Assembly (NCBI RefSeq): GCF_001426405.1
Contig: NZ_LMEP01000012.1
Span: 1,068,707 to 1,132,706, forward strand
Length of the DNA: 64,000 nucleotides
Direction of reading: 5' to 3'
From: Streptomyces sp. Root1304
GTDB lineage: Bacteria; Actinomycetota; Actinomycetes; Streptomycetales; Streptomycetaceae
Shown here: in pieces, positions 51,350 through 60,233 of the stretch
How the letters are laid out: each line of letters opens with the position of its first letter
Position numbering within the stretch: position 1 is the first letter of the stretch
The notes under the pieces: generated by a model
The model's database searches: none
What the model was told of the DNA's origin: nothing
The model's input: the letters and a program-made list of their open reading frames with translations, nothing else
Made by a program: the position numbers and the translations under genes

Positions 51350-51490
51350 ATGCGCGCCCTCGTCGCCGCCGCCATCGGACTCGCACCAGTCCTCCTCTTC
51401 GTCCTGCTCCTCTCGGTGGTCGATCTGCCGCCCGACGGCCCCACCTCGCCCAAGCCCCTGCTGACCGCCGATCCCGGCCCCAAGAAGTAA
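51350..51490 (+). CDS. Small single-pass membrane protein (46 aa)
   Basis: ATG 51350 follows GGGAGG by 5 nt and opens a 46-codon frame ending TAA. The peptide has a hydrophobic stretch (LVAAAIGLAPVLLFVLLLSVV, positions 4-24), then a Pro-rich end finishing PGPKK. GC bias at third codon positions fits coding. It lies 12 nt before the DUF3068 gene and is presumably cotranscribed with it. No known family is recognised. A helper or subunit for the DUF3068 protein is a guess. Confidence 0.7.
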   Translation: MRALVAAAIGLAPVLLFVLLLSVVDLPPDGPTSPKPLLTADPGPKK

Positions 51491-51502
51491 GGGGCGACCG
51501 CC

Positions 51503-52501
51503 GTGCGCCGCCGAGCCAGTCTCGTCCTGCTCTCCCTCGCCGTCTTCTGCGCCGCGATGGCCCCGACCCTGCGCTGGTACGCCTTCCCCCGGCTGGCCAA
51601 GATCCCGCCGAACCAGTACCAGGAGACCGTCCTGGAGGCGAAGCCCGCGACCCTCCTCAACTACTCCACGCTCAAGTCCGAGCAGGTCGAGAAGATCACG
51701 ATCATCCAGACCCTCAAGGGCAACGTGGAGGAGTCCCGGCGCATCGAACGCGACGCCGGCCGGGACGTCGTCGTCTGGGACGCCCTCGCCTATGTCACGG
51801 GCCCCGACGGGAAGATGGTCTCCAAGGTCCCCGAGCGGTACATCTTCGACGCCCACACCCAGGACCCCGTCCACGTCACCGGCGAGTCCGTCGACGGCGA
51901 CGCCGTCCGGCGCGAGGGCATCGAGTTCAAGTTCCCCTTCCTCACCGAGAAGCGGGACTACCAGTACTTCGACGCCCAGACCCGCACCTCGGCCCCCATC
52001 CACTTCGTGGGCACCCGCACCTTCCGGGGCATGGAGGTCTACTACTTCGAGCAGACCATCCCCTGGACCCAGGTCCCCATGCCCAAGACCATGCCGGTGA
52101 AGATCCCCCCGGAGGTCATCACCGAATCCGGCCTCACCCGCTGGTACTCGACCAAGCGGATGTTCTGGATCGAGCCGGTCACCGGCGCCCCCGTCAACGG
52201 CGAGGAGATCCACAAGGAGGAGCTCCGCAACGCCAAGGCGCTGATGGGCCGCGACACCCTCACGGTCTTCGAGGGGCACGTGAAGATGCGCGAGGACTAC
52301 CTGCGGAGCATCGGCGACATGGTCTCCTCCAACCGCCTCATGGTGCTGATGCTGGTCTCCTACCTCCCCTGGAGCTTCACCCTCCTGGCCCTTCTCCTCC
52401 TCTCCCTCTCCCTCTGGCTCGAAGCCCGCTCCCGCCGCCCGGCGGACGACGCCCCCGTCGACACCGTCACCACCGCGGCCCCGGTCACCCCTCCCGTCTG
52501 A
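51503..52501 (+). CDS. DUF3068 (PorA-family-like) membrane protein
   Basis: A 332-residue protein with one N-terminal transmembrane segment (ASLVLLSLAVFCAAMAP) and one near the C-terminus (LMVLMLVSYLPWSFTLLALLLLSL). A large extracytoplasmic domain lies between them (ERDAGRDVVVWDALAYV, EKRDYQYFDAQTRTSAPIHFVGTRTFRGMEVYYFEQ). This is the DUF3068 layout common in actinobacteria. The family has been named after porin PorA but its role in Streptomyces, which lacks a mycolate outer membrane, is unknown. GTG 51503 start. Its end overlaps the convergent hrpB by 17 bp. Confidence 0.85.
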   Translation: MRRRASLVLLSLAVFCAAMAPTLRWYAFPRLAKIPPNQYQETVLEAKPATLLNYSTLKSEQVEKITIIQTLKGNVEESRRIERDAGRDVVVWDALAYVTGPDGKMVSKVPERYIFDAHTQDPVHVTGESVDGDAVRREGIEFKFPFLTEKRDYQYFDAQTRTSAPIHFVGTRTFRGMEVYYFEQTIPWTQVPMPKTMPVKIPPEVITESGLTRWYSTKRMFWIEPVTGAPVNGEEIHKEELRNAKALMGRDTLTVFEGHVKMREDYLRSIGDMVSSNRLMVLMLVSYLPWSFTLLALLLLSLSLWLEARSRRPADDAPVDTVTTAAPVTPPV

Positions 52502-55118
52502 GCCGCGCGCTCGTGTGCCGGGTCGGCTCCGCCGCCGCGGGGTCCTCCGGCCACGGGTGCTTCGGGTACCGCCCCCTCAGCTCCGCCCGCACCGCCCGGT
52601 AGCCGTCCCGCCAGAACGACGCCAGGTCGGCGGTCACGGCCGCCGGCCGCCCGGCGGGGGAGAGGAGATGGACCAGCACCGGGACCCCCGCCACCCGGGG
52701 CGTCTCGGCCAGGCCGAACATCTCCTGGAGCTTCACCGCGAGCACCGGCCGCTCACCCCCGTACTCGACCCGGATCCGCGAGCCGCTCGGTACCTCGATC
52801 CGCTCCGGTGCCAGCTCGCCCAGCCGGCCCGCCTCGCCCGACGCCCACGGCAACAGCCGCCGCAGCGCCTCACCGGCGTCGATCCGCCCCAGATCGGCGC
52901 GCCGCGAGGCCCGGGACAACTCCGGCTCCAGCCACTCCCCGGCCCGGTCGACCAGCGCCCCCTCCGCCATGTCCGGCCAGGGCTCACCCAGCTCCCGGTG
53001 CAGGAAGGCCAGCCGCTCGCGCAGTTCCCCGGCCTCCCGGTTCCACCGCAGCAGCCCGAGCCCCTCCCGCCGCAGCCCGTCGAGCAGCGCCTCCCGTACG
53101 AGCGCCGGATCGGCCTTCGCCCCGAGCGGACGGACCGTCAGCTCGACCGCGCCCAGCCGGTCGACCGAGCGGGCGACCACGTCCCCCTCCTCCCAGCGGA
53201 CCTCCTCGCCGGTCGAGCGCAGCTGCCCCGCCGCCCACCGGGCCATCTCCTCGTCCACCACGGCCGCCAGCCGCACCCGCGCCGTCGCGTCCCGCGCCGT
53301 ACGGTCCGCCACCGCCACGGCCAGCCAGGGCGAGGCCCGCAGCGCGGAACCCTCGGCGAGCCGGGCACCGCTGCCCGACACCATCAGATACCCGCCCTGC
53401 TCCCGGACCCGGGCCACCCGCTCGGGGAAGGCCAGTGCGGTCACCAGCCCGACCACCGCGTCGTCCCCGACCGGGGCCCCCGCCGCCGAGCCGCGCCCCC
53501 GGGCCCGCACAGCCCCACTTCCCGCACCATCCGCCCCGGCCGTCTCCCCGCCGGCCGGTCCCGCGCCGTCCCCTCCCCGCCGGTCCGCCGCCTCCCCGGC
53601 CGAGCGCTCCAGGCGGCGTGCCTCCGCCTTCCAGCGGGCGCCGTATCCGTCGGCACCCCGGCGGGCCGCCCGCCAGGCCGCCGCCAGGTCGTCCCCGTAG
53701 TCCCGCGGCGGTTCCTCGCTGAGCAGTGCCACCACCTCCGCCGCCCGCCGCGCCCCGACCTCCGGCGTCCCGTCCAGGAGGGCGCGCCCCAGCCGGGGGT
53801 GGAGCCCGAGGCGGGACATGCGTACCCCGCGTCCGGTGGCCCGGCCCGCCGCGTCCACGGCTCCGACCGACCCGAGGACCGAGCGCGCCGCGGCCATCGC
53901 ACCGGCGGGCGGCGGGTCGAGCAGGGCGAGCCCCTCCGCCGTCGGATCGCCCCAGCAGGCGACCCGGAGGGCGAAGTCCGCCAGGTCGGCGACCTTGATC
54001 TCCGGGGAAGGGAAACGCGGCCTGCCCCCGTCGTTCGCCTCGGCCCAGCAGCGGTACACCTGGCCGAAGGCCTCACGGCCCGCCCGGCCCAGTCGCTGGG
54101 TCGCCGTCGCCTCGGAGACCGTCACCGTCGCCAGCGAGCCCAGCCCCCTGGCGTGGTCCGTCCGGGGTTCCCGGGCGAGCCCCGAGTCCACGACGATCCG
54201 GACCCCCGGCACCGTCAGGCTCGACTCGGCCACCGAGGTCGAGAGCACCACCCGGCGCCTCCCGCCCGGCTCGGTGCCGCGCAGCACCGCGTCCTGCACC
54301 GACGCGGCGGCCCGCCCGTGCAGCTGGAGCACCTCCGCGTCGACGTCGGCCAGCATCCCGGCCGTCCGCGCGATCTCCCCCGTACCCGGAAGGAAACAGA
54401 GGACGTCCCCCTCGTGCCGGTCCAACGCCAGCCGGACCGTCGCGGCGACGTGCCGCAGCAGCGCCGGGTCCACCCAGGTGCCGTGCGCCGGCCGGATGCC
54501 GGCGGGCGGGGCCGCGTAGTGGACGCGACAGCCGTGCCCCTCGCCCTTGCTCCGGACGACCGGCGCCGGGCCGGAACCCTCCAGGACCGTGAGGAGATCC
54601 GCCCAGGCCGCCGCGTCGCTCGTCGCCGACGCGGCGATCAGCGCCAGCTCCGGCCGCAGCGTGGCCCGCACGTCCACCAGGAAGGCCATCGCCGTGTCGG
54701 CGTCGAGGTGCCGCTCGTGGCACTCGTCGAGCAGGACCACGTCCACGCCCGCCAGCTCGGGGTCCCGCTGCAGCCGCTGGAGCAGGATGCCCGTGGTCAC
54801 CACCTCGACCCGGGTCGCCGGACCGGTCCGGCGCTCGCCGCGCACGGAGAAGCCGACCGTGCCACCGACCTCCTCGCCGAGCAGCCACGCCATCCGCCGT
54901 GCCGCCGCCCGCACCGCCATCCGGCGCGGCTCGGCCACCAGGACCCGTCGCCGCGGTCCCTCCCCTATGAGGCCCGCGAGCGCGAGCGGCACCAGGGTCG
55001 TCTTGCCCGTGCCGGGAGGCGCGGACAGCACGGCCGTACCGCGCCGGTCGAGTGCGTCGAGCAGCTCGGGGACGGCATGGCGGACGGGGAGACGGTCGAG
55101 TGCGTCATTTCGGATCAC
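52485..55118 (-). CDS. hrpB: ATP-dependent helicase HrpB
   Basis: An 877-residue DEAH-type helicase of the HrpB family. Walker A APPGTGKTT is at about 33-41. RVLVAEPRRMAVRAAARRMAW is motif Ia, LLDECHER is the DEAH-like box, ASATSD is motif III, and QRLGRAGR is motif VI. The HrpB C-terminal domain ends with the family's VLVHLLSPAGRPAAVTADLASFWRDGYRAVRAELRGRYPKHPWPEDP. GTG 55118 is preferred over a TTG at 55139 because GAGACT sits exactly 6 nt before it, the leaderless pattern of this window. The cellular role of HrpB is not well defined. It overlaps the DUF3068 gene end. Confidence 0.93.
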   Translation of the reverse strand: MIRNDALDRLPVRHAVPELLDALDRRGTAVLSAPPGTGKTTLVPLALAGLIGEGPRRRVLVAEPRRMAVRAAARRMAWLLGEEVGGTVGFSVRGERRTGPATRVEVVTTGILLQRLQRDPELAGVDVVLLDECHERHLDADTAMAFLVDVRATLRPELALIAASATSDAAAWADLLTVLEGSGPAPVVRSKGEGHGCRVHYAAPPAGIRPAHGTWVDPALLRHVAATVRLALDRHEGDVLCFLPGTGEIARTAGMLADVDAEVLQLHGRAAASVQDAVLRGTEPGGRRRVVLSTSVAESSLTVPGVRIVVDSGLAREPRTDHARGLGSLATVTVSEATATQRLGRAGREAFGQVYRCWAEANDGGRPRFPSPEIKVADLADFALRVACWGDPTAEGLALLDPPPAGAMAAARSVLGSVGAVDAAGRATGRGVRMSRLGLHPRLGRALLDGTPEVGARRAAEVVALLSEEPPRDYGDDLAAAWRAARRGADGYGARWKAEARRLERSAGEAADRRGGDGAGPAGGETAGADGAGSGAVRARGRGSAAGAPVGDDAVVGLVTALAFPERVARVREQGGYLMVSGSGARLAEGSALRASPWLAVAVADRTARDATARVRLAAVVDEEMARWAAGQLRSTGEEVRWEEGDVVARSVDRLGAVELTVRPLGAKADPALVREALLDGLRREGLGLLRWNREAGELRERLAFLHRELGEPWPDMAEGALVDRAGEWLEPELSRASRRADLGRIDAGEALRRLLPWASGEAGRLGELAPERIEVPSGSRIRVEYGGERPVLAVKLQEMFGLAETPRVAGVPVLVHLLSPAGRPAAVTADLASFWRDGYRAVRAELRGRYPKHPWPEDPAAAEPTRHTSARLRREG

Positions 55119-55140
55119 GCACTCAGTCTCGTATGCCAAG

Positions 55141-55176
55141 AAAAAAGGTGGGCCCCGTTGTCCACAGGGCCCACCT
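55141..55176 (-). terminator. Intrinsic terminator with U-tract for the methyltransferase gene
   Basis: On the minus strand AGGTGGGCCC-(loop)-GGGCCCACCT is followed directly by TTTTTTC. The 10-bp stem plus uninterrupted six-T tract is a textbook Rho-independent terminator, unusual among the palindrome-only terminators of this window. It ends 22 bp before the hrpB start. Confidence 0.85.
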
Positions 55177-55262
55177 ATAAGTACGACAAGCGCAACGGTC
55201 CGGACGGTCGGTCCACAGCCGCGCCTCCCCCGGGCACCGGCCGCTCCGCCGCTACTCCACGG

Positions 55263-56102
55263 CTACTCCGCCCGCTCGCAGACGAAGATCGCCGTCCCCG
55301 GGATCAGGTTCCCCCGCAGCGGGGACCAGCCGCCCCACTCCTGACCGTTCCACGCCGGCCACTCCGGCTCGACCAGGTCCACCAGCCGGAAGCCGCCGGC
55401 CACCACGTCCCGCACCCGGTCGCCGATCGTCCGGTGGTGCTCCACGTACACCGCCCGCCCCTGCTCGTCCTGCTCCACATAAGGGGTGCGGTCGAAATAG
55501 GAGGCCGCGACCGACAGGCCCTCGGGGCCCGGCTCGTCGGGGAACGCCCAGCGGATCGGGTGGGTCACCGAGAAGACCCACCGGCCGCCCGGCCGCAGCA
55601 CCCGCCGCACCTCACGGAACACCCGCACCGGGTCGGCGACGAACGGCACCGCGCCGTACGCCGAGCACGCCAGGTCGAAGGAGGCGTCCCGGAAGGGCAG
55701 CGCCCCGGCGTCGGCCTCCACGAGCGGCACCTCCCCGCCGATCCGCAGCGCGTGCTGGAGCTGCCGGTGCGAGAGGTCGAGGGCCACCGGCCGCGCCCCC
55801 TGCGCGGCCAGCCACCGCGAGCACTGGGCCGCGCCCGCGCCGATCTCCAGGACGTCGAGACCCTTCAGCGACGCGGCAGGCCCGAGGAGTCCGGCGTCCG
55901 CCTCGTCGAGCCCCTCGGGACCCCAGACGAACCGGTCGTCGCCCAGGAACGATCCGTGATCGCTCTGGTACTCGTCGGCGTTCCTGTCCCACCAGCCACG
56001 GCTGGCCCGGCTGCTCTCCGCGTCCCCCGCGTCACGCCGGGTCGCCTCCGCCTCGTCCTCGGCCGAGTCGGAGGGGACTTCGTGTTCGTACTCTTGGTTC
56101 AT
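55263..56102 (-). CDS. SAM-dependent class I methyltransferase
   Basis: A 279-residue methyltransferase. The SAM-binding motif I is LDVLEIGAGAAQCSRWLAAQG (about 82-102), followed by ARPVALDLS (motif II), PLVEADAGALPF (motif III) and ACSAYGAVPFVADP. The first ~40 residues are acidic and low-complexity (SAEDEAEATRRDAGDAESS). It belongs to the UbiE/Methyltransf_11 group with unknown substrate. It is divergent from rpsA and ends at a U-tract terminator. Confidence 0.85.
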   Translation of the reverse strand: MNQEYEHEVPSDSAEDEAEATRRDAGDAESSRASRGWWDRNADEYQSDHGSFLGDDRFVWGPEGLDEADAGLLGPAASLKGLDVLEIGAGAAQCSRWLAAQGARPVALDLSHRQLQHALRIGGEVPLVEADAGALPFRDASFDLACSAYGAVPFVADPVRVFREVRRVLRPGGRWVFSVTHPIRWAFPDEPGPEGLSVAASYFDRTPYVEQDEQGRAVYVEHHRTIGDRVRDVVAGGFRLVDLVEPEWPAWNGQEWGGWSPLRGNLIPGTAIFVCERAE

Positions 56103-56223
56103 CTCGCCCGCCGATGTAGTTTGCGCTCAGTGCCGCTGTGCGCGGATCCCGCCGATGAGGCGTGGAAGGACACAAGTTGGTGCCGGAGTTGAGGGGATCT
56201 GCCCCGGGTGCGCGCTTCGCGCA

Positions 56224-56252
56224 TTGACCCTGTCCGGCCGCCCCCGTATGCT
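56224..56252 (+). promoter_or_regulatory. rpsA promoter (-35 TTGACC, -10 TATGCT)
   Basis: TTGACC (56224-56229) and TATGCT (56247-56252) are separated by exactly 17 bp, close to the principal sigma-factor consensus. It is the best promoter by eye in the window and fits a highly expressed ribosomal protein gene. The transcript would begin near 56260. Confidence 0.8.
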
Positions 56253-56259
56253 AAAGGTT

Positions 56260-56448
56260 GCGCTGCGGGCCTGCGCGCCTCAGACGGAGCAGGCCGCGCT
56301 CGTACCTGTTGTATGTCCCCTCGGTTTTCGAGGCTCCCTGCCGTTCGCGGAAGGGCGCTTCATTGGCTGTCCGGCTTCTTGGTGCGATACGGGCTCTCGG
56401 CGTAGCAGTACCTACGACTTTCTGTCCGTAACCGGAGCCCTTTCCCAC
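56260..56448 (+). other. rpsA 5' leader (about 190 nt)
   Basis: The predicted start site is 190 nt before the rpsA ATG. The first part can form a GC-rich stem (GCGGGCCTGC with GCAGGCCGCGC, one bulge). The rest is less GC-rich than flanking coding DNA and includes GGAG 12 nt before the start. Autoregulatory S1 leaders are known in other bacteria. I cannot assign this one to a described RNA family. Confidence 0.5.
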
Positions 56449-57963
56449 ATGACGAGCAGCACCGAGACCACCGCCACCAGCACCACCCCGCAGGTTGCGG
56501 TCAACGACATCGGTAACGAGGAAGCCTTCCTCGCCGCGATCGACGAGACGATCAAGTACTTCAACGACGGCGACATCGTCGACGGCGTCATCGTGAAGGT
56601 CGACCGGGACGAGGTCCTGCTCGACATCGGTTACAAGACCGAAGGCGTGATCCCGAGCCGTGAGCTCTCGATCAAGCACGACGTCGACCCGAACGAGGTC
56701 GTCAAGGTCGGCGACGAGATCGAGGCCCTGGTTCTCCAGAAGGAGGACAAGGAAGGCCGCCTGATCCTGTCCAAGAAGCGCGCTCAGTACGAGCGTGCCT
56801 GGGGCACGATCGAGAAGATCAAGGAAGAAGACGGCATCGTCACCGGTACCGTCATCGAGGTCGTCAAGGGTGGTCTCATCCTCGACATCGGCCTCCGCGG
56901 CTTCCTGCCGGCCTCCCTCGTCGAGATGCGTCGCGTCCGCGACCTCCAGCCCTACGTGGGCAAGGAGCTCGAGGCGAAGATCATCGAGCTGGACAAGAAC
57001 CGCAACAACGTGGTCCTGTCCCGCCGTGCCTGGCTCGAGCAGACCCAGTCCGAGGTTCGCCAGACGTTCCTCACCACCCTGCAGAAGGGTCAGGTCCGCT
57101 CCGGCGTCGTTTCCTCGATCGTCAACTTCGGTGCCTTCGTGGACCTGGGTGGCGTCGACGGTCTCGTGCACGTCTCCGAGCTGTCCTGGAAGCACATCGA
57201 CCACCCGTCCGAGGTTGTCGAGGTCGGCCAGGAGGTCACCGTCGAGGTTCTCGACGTGGACATGGACCGCGAGCGTGTCTCCCTGTCGCTGAAGGCGACG
57301 CAGGAGGACCCGTGGCAGCAGTTCGCCCGTACGCACCAGATCGGTCAGGTCGTCCCGGGTAAGGTCACCAAGCTGGTTCCGTTCGGTGCGTTCGTCCGCG
57401 TGGACGAGGGCATCGAGGGTCTGGTCCACATCTCCGAGCTGGCCGAGCGCCACGTGGAGATCCCGGAGCAGGTCGTCCAGGTCAACGACGAGATCTTCGT
57501 CAAGGTCATCGACATCGACCTCGAGCGTCGTCGCATCAGCCTCTCGCTGAAGCAGGCCAACGAGTCCTTCGGTGCCGACCCGGCCTCGGTCGAGTTCGAC
57601 CCGACCCTGTACGGCATGGCCGCGTCCTACGACGACCAGGGCAACTACATCTACCCCGAGGGCTTCGACCCCGAGACCAACGACTGGCTCGAGGGCTTCG
57701 AGACCCAGCGCGAGGCCTGGGAGACCCAGTACGCCGAGGCGCAGTCTCGCTTCGAGCAGCACCAGGCTCAGGTCATCAAGTCCCGCGAGGCCGACGAGGC
57801 CGCTGCTGCCGAGGGCGCTGCCGCCCCGGTCGCCGGTGGCAACGCCGGTGCGGGCATCTCGGGTGGTTCGTACTCCTCGGAGTCGGACGACAACTCCGGC
57901 GCCCTGGCGTCGGACGAGGCGCTCGCCGCCCTGCGCGAGAAGCTGGCCGGCGGCCAGAGCTGA
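56449..57963 (+). CDS. rpsA: 30S ribosomal protein S1
   Basis: A 504-residue S1 protein with four S1/OB repeats, shorter than the six-repeat enterobacterial form but normal for actinobacteria. The repeats begin near GDIVDGVIVKVDRDEVLLDIG (residue 42), EDGIVTGTVIEVVKGGLILDIG (127), KGQVRSGVVSSIVNFGAFVDLGG (212) and IGQVVPGKVTKLVPFGAFVRVDEG (297). A linker and an Ala/Gly/Ser-rich C-terminus ending REKLAGGQS follow. It binds mRNA on the small subunit. It is driven by the TTGACC/TATGCT promoter and closed by a UUCG-capped terminator. Confidence 0.97.
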   Translation: MTSSTETTATSTTPQVAVNDIGNEEAFLAAIDETIKYFNDGDIVDGVIVKVDRDEVLLDIGYKTEGVIPSRELSIKHDVDPNEVVKVGDEIEALVLQKEDKEGRLILSKKRAQYERAWGTIEKIKEEDGIVTGTVIEVVKGGLILDIGLRGFLPASLVEMRRVRDLQPYVGKELEAKIIELDKNRNNVVLSRRAWLEQTQSEVRQTFLTTLQKGQVRSGVVSSIVNFGAFVDLGGVDGLVHVSELSWKHIDHPSEVVEVGQEVTVEVLDVDMDRERVSLSLKATQEDPWQQFARTHQIGQVVPGKVTKLVPFGAFVRVDEGIEGLVHISELAERHVEIPEQVVQVNDEIFVKVIDIDLERRRISLSLKQANESFGADPASVEFDPTLYGMAASYDDQGNYIYPEGFDPETNDWLEGFETQREAWETQYAEAQSRFEQHQAQVIKSREADEAAAAEGAAAPVAGGNAGAGISGGSYSSESDDNSGALASDEALAALREKLAGGQS

Positions 57964-57998
57964 ACAGGCTCTCCGCTGAGCGCTAGCCGCTAGCGAAT

Positions 57999-58032
57999 CG
58001 AGGCCCGCTTCCCTTCGGGGGAGCGGGCCTCG
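57999..58032 (+). terminator. rpsA terminator with TTCG tetraloop
   Basis: A 15-bp stem (CGAGGCCCGCTTCCC with GGGGGAGCGGGCCTCG region, one G-T pair) is capped by TTCG. It lies 36 nt after the rpsA stop and just before the end of the convergent beta-helix gene, so it may serve both. Confidence 0.85.
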
Positions 58033-58061
58033 GTCATGTTCCGGCACCCTTCTCCGGCGGA

Positions 58062-59027
58062 TCAGGGTGTGACGGGGATGTTCGTCAGGCCGTTCCCGCC
58101 GGTCACCGTGTTCGAGGCGTACACCGTGGTCGCGCAGCTCCCGCTCCGGTTGGTGACGTTGATCGCCAGCCGCTGGGCTCCGGTGGCCCCCGTCAGATCC
58201 GAACGGTTGTCGCGGAAGACCGTCCCGCAGCCCCAGCCGCTCTGCTGGGTGTGGGTCTCGTAGCCGTTGTTGGTCGTGTTCACGCCGGTGTTGTTCTCGA
58301 CGAGGACGTTGTTGCCCTTCACGTCGACCCAGGAGTCGTCGTAGTTGGCGCCGGTCAGCCCGCGCCCGTCGAAGGTGTTGCCGACGATCCGCGCCCCGGC
58401 GGTCCCCTCCTTGATGTCGACGCTCTCGCCGCCGACGTCCGGACCGATGACGTTGTTCAGGATCTGCGCGTTGTCGCTGCGGTCGGTGAGCGTGTTGGCG
58501 GTGCCGACGTACACGCCCTCGCCCATGCCCCGGCCGTCGTTCCCGGTGTCGTAGATCCGCGAGTTCCTGATCACGCCGTTCCTGCTGGAGTTGCGGAAGT
58601 GCACGCCCTCCATGTCGAGGTCGTGCACGGTCACCCCGTCGATCACCACGCTCTCCGCGGCGTCGGCCATGATTCCCTTCTGGCCGCCGGTCACCGTGAG
58701 GCCCTGGACCGTCCAGTACGAGGCACCGTTCAGATGCAGCCCGTAGCCGCCGCCCGCCGTCAGTACCGCGCGCGAGGAGCCGGTCAGGGTGATCCGGGCC
58801 GAGAAGGTGCCGGGGACCGCCGCCTTGAAGTTCCCCGTGTACGTGCCGTCCGCGAGGTGGATCGTGTCGCCGGGGCGGGCGTTGGTGAGCGCCGTCTTCA
58901 GCTGCGCCGCGGTCGAGACCTCGACGGTCGCTGCGGAGGAGGCGAGGGCGGCGGAGGCGGGGGCGGTGACGAGGGGGACGGCGAGGAGCGCCGGGAGCAG
59001 GGGGAGGAGCAGCGTCCGGGTGCGCAT
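58062..59027 (-). CDS. Secreted right-handed beta-helix (polysaccharide-lyase-like) protein
   Basis: A 321-residue exported protein. The signal peptide is LLLPLLPALLAVPLVTAPASA. The mature part starts with STAAQLKTALTNARPGDTIHLADGTYTGNF, the entry of a pectate-lyase/chondroitinase-B-type beta-helix. Successive rungs follow (LHLNGASYWTVQGLTVTG, GIMADAAESVVIDGVTVHD, GVHFRNSSRNGVIRNSRIYD, NNVIGPDVGGESVDIKEG, ARIVGNTFDGRG). ATG 59027 follows GGAAGG. It is probably an extracellular polysaccharide-degrading or -binding protein. No catalytic residues can be named with confidence. Confidence 0.85.
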   Translation of the reverse strand: MRTRTLLLPLLPALLAVPLVTAPASAALASSAATVEVSTAAQLKTALTNARPGDTIHLADGTYTGNFKAAVPGTFSARITLTGSSRAVLTAGGGYGLHLNGASYWTVQGLTVTGGQKGIMADAAESVVIDGVTVHDLDMEGVHFRNSSRNGVIRNSRIYDTGNDGRGMGEGVYVGTANTLTDRSDNAQILNNVIGPDVGGESVDIKEGTAGARIVGNTFDGRGLTGANYDDSWVDVKGNNVLVENNTGVNTTNNGYETHTQQSGWGCGTVFRDNRSDLTGATGAQRLAINVTNRSGSCATTVYASNTVTGGNGLTNIPVTP

Positions 59028-59263
59028 GGGGGTGCCTTCCGTGCGGAGTGGGGGAGTTCCTGTATGTGCACGAGGGTCGAAATGCTGAACGCGAAGCTGT
59101 CCCGAGACGGTAGGGAGCCGTGCCGGACGTGTCAAGGTCTGGACCAGTGGCCGGAGTTCGCGGGGCCGAACCACCGGAAGCCGCCCACCGGAAGCCGCGT
59201 GTCACGGGAATGGTCGCGCGGCACGAGACGTTTTCAGAGAGAACACGAGGAGGAGCGGTAATC

Positions 59264-60202
59264 GTGCTTGATCCCCAGGATTTGTACGAATGGGACGCGA
59301 AGGGCCTGGCGGTCGTCGATCTGGCCCTGGCGCAGGAGTCGGCCGGGCTGGTCATGCTCTACCACTTCGAGGGCTACATCGACGCGGGTGAGACCGGCGA
59401 GCAGATCGTCGAGGGGCTGCTCGACACCCTGCCCCACCAGCTGGTGGCCCGCTTCGACCACGACCGGCTCGTGGACTACCGCGCCCGCCGCCCGCTGCTC
59501 ACCTTCCGGCGCGACCGCTGGACCGCGTACGAGACGCCGTCCATCGAGGTCCGCCTCGTCCAGGACGCCACCGGCGCCCCCTTCCTCGTGCTGTCCGGCC
59601 CGGAGCCCGACGTGGAGTGGGAGCGGTTCGCCGTCGCCGTCCGGCAGATCGTCGAGCGTCTCGGCGTGCGCCTCTCCGTCAACTTCCACGGCATCCCCAT
59701 GGGCGTGCCGCACACCCGGCCCGTCGGACTCACTCCGCACGGCAGCCGCACCGACCTCATGCCCGGCCACCGCAGCCCCTTCGACGAGGCCCAGGTGCCC
59801 GGCAGCGCCGAGTCCCTCGTCGAGTACCGGCTGACCGAGTCCGGTCACGACACCCTGGGTGTCGCCGCGCACGTCCCGCACTACGTCGCGCGTTCCCCGT
59901 ACCCGGACGCGGCCCTGACCGCCCTGGAGGCCGTCACCGCCGCCACCGGCCTCGTCCTCCCCGGGGTCGCCCACTCGCTGCGGACCGAGGCGCGCCGCAC
60001 CCAGACCGAGATCGACCGCCAGATCGGCGAGGGCGACGAGGAGCTGGTCGCGCTCGTGCAGGGCCTCGAGCACCAGTACGACGCGGTCGCCGGCGCCGAG
60101 ACCCGCGGCAGCCTGGTCGCCGAGCCGGTCGACCTGCCCTCGGCGGACGAGCTGGGCCGCGAGTTCGAGCGCTTCCTCGCGGAGCGGGAGGGCGACGCCT
60201 AG
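59264..60202 (+). CDS. PAC2-family protein (proteasome-assembly-chaperone-like)
   Basis: A 312-residue PAC2 superfamily protein. It begins DPQDLYEWD, GLVMLYHFEGYIDAGETGEQIVEGLLDTLPHQLVARFDHDRLVDYRARRP, with the closing FLVLSGPEPDVEWERFAVAVRQIVERLGVRLSVNFHGIPMGVPHTRP. GTG 59264 is chosen for the GAGGAGGAGCGG site. The family resembles eukaryotic proteasome assembly chaperone 2 and is conserved in actinobacteria next to coaE. Its molecular role is unknown. Confidence 0.88.
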   Translation: MLDPQDLYEWDAKGLAVVDLALAQESAGLVMLYHFEGYIDAGETGEQIVEGLLDTLPHQLVARFDHDRLVDYRARRPLLTFRRDRWTAYETPSIEVRLVQDATGAPFLVLSGPEPDVEWERFAVAVRQIVERLGVRLSVNFHGIPMGVPHTRPVGLTPHGSRTDLMPGHRSPFDEAQVPGSAESLVEYRLTESGHDTLGVAAHVPHYVARSPYPDAALTALEAVTAATGLVLPGVAHSLRTEARRTQTEIDRQIGEGDEELVALVQGLEHQYDAVAGAETRGSLVAEPVDLPSADELGREFERFLAEREGDA

Positions 60203-60220
60203 CCCCGCCGGGGCAGGCCC

Positions 60221-60226
60221 TAAGCT
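60221..60226 (+). promoter_or_regulatory. Candidate -10 element of leaderless coaE transcript
   Basis: TAAGCT lies 7 nt before the coaE ATG and no ribosome site is present. No clear -35 is found 17-18 bp upstream. Confidence 0.45.
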
Positions 60227-60233
60227 GCCGCTC

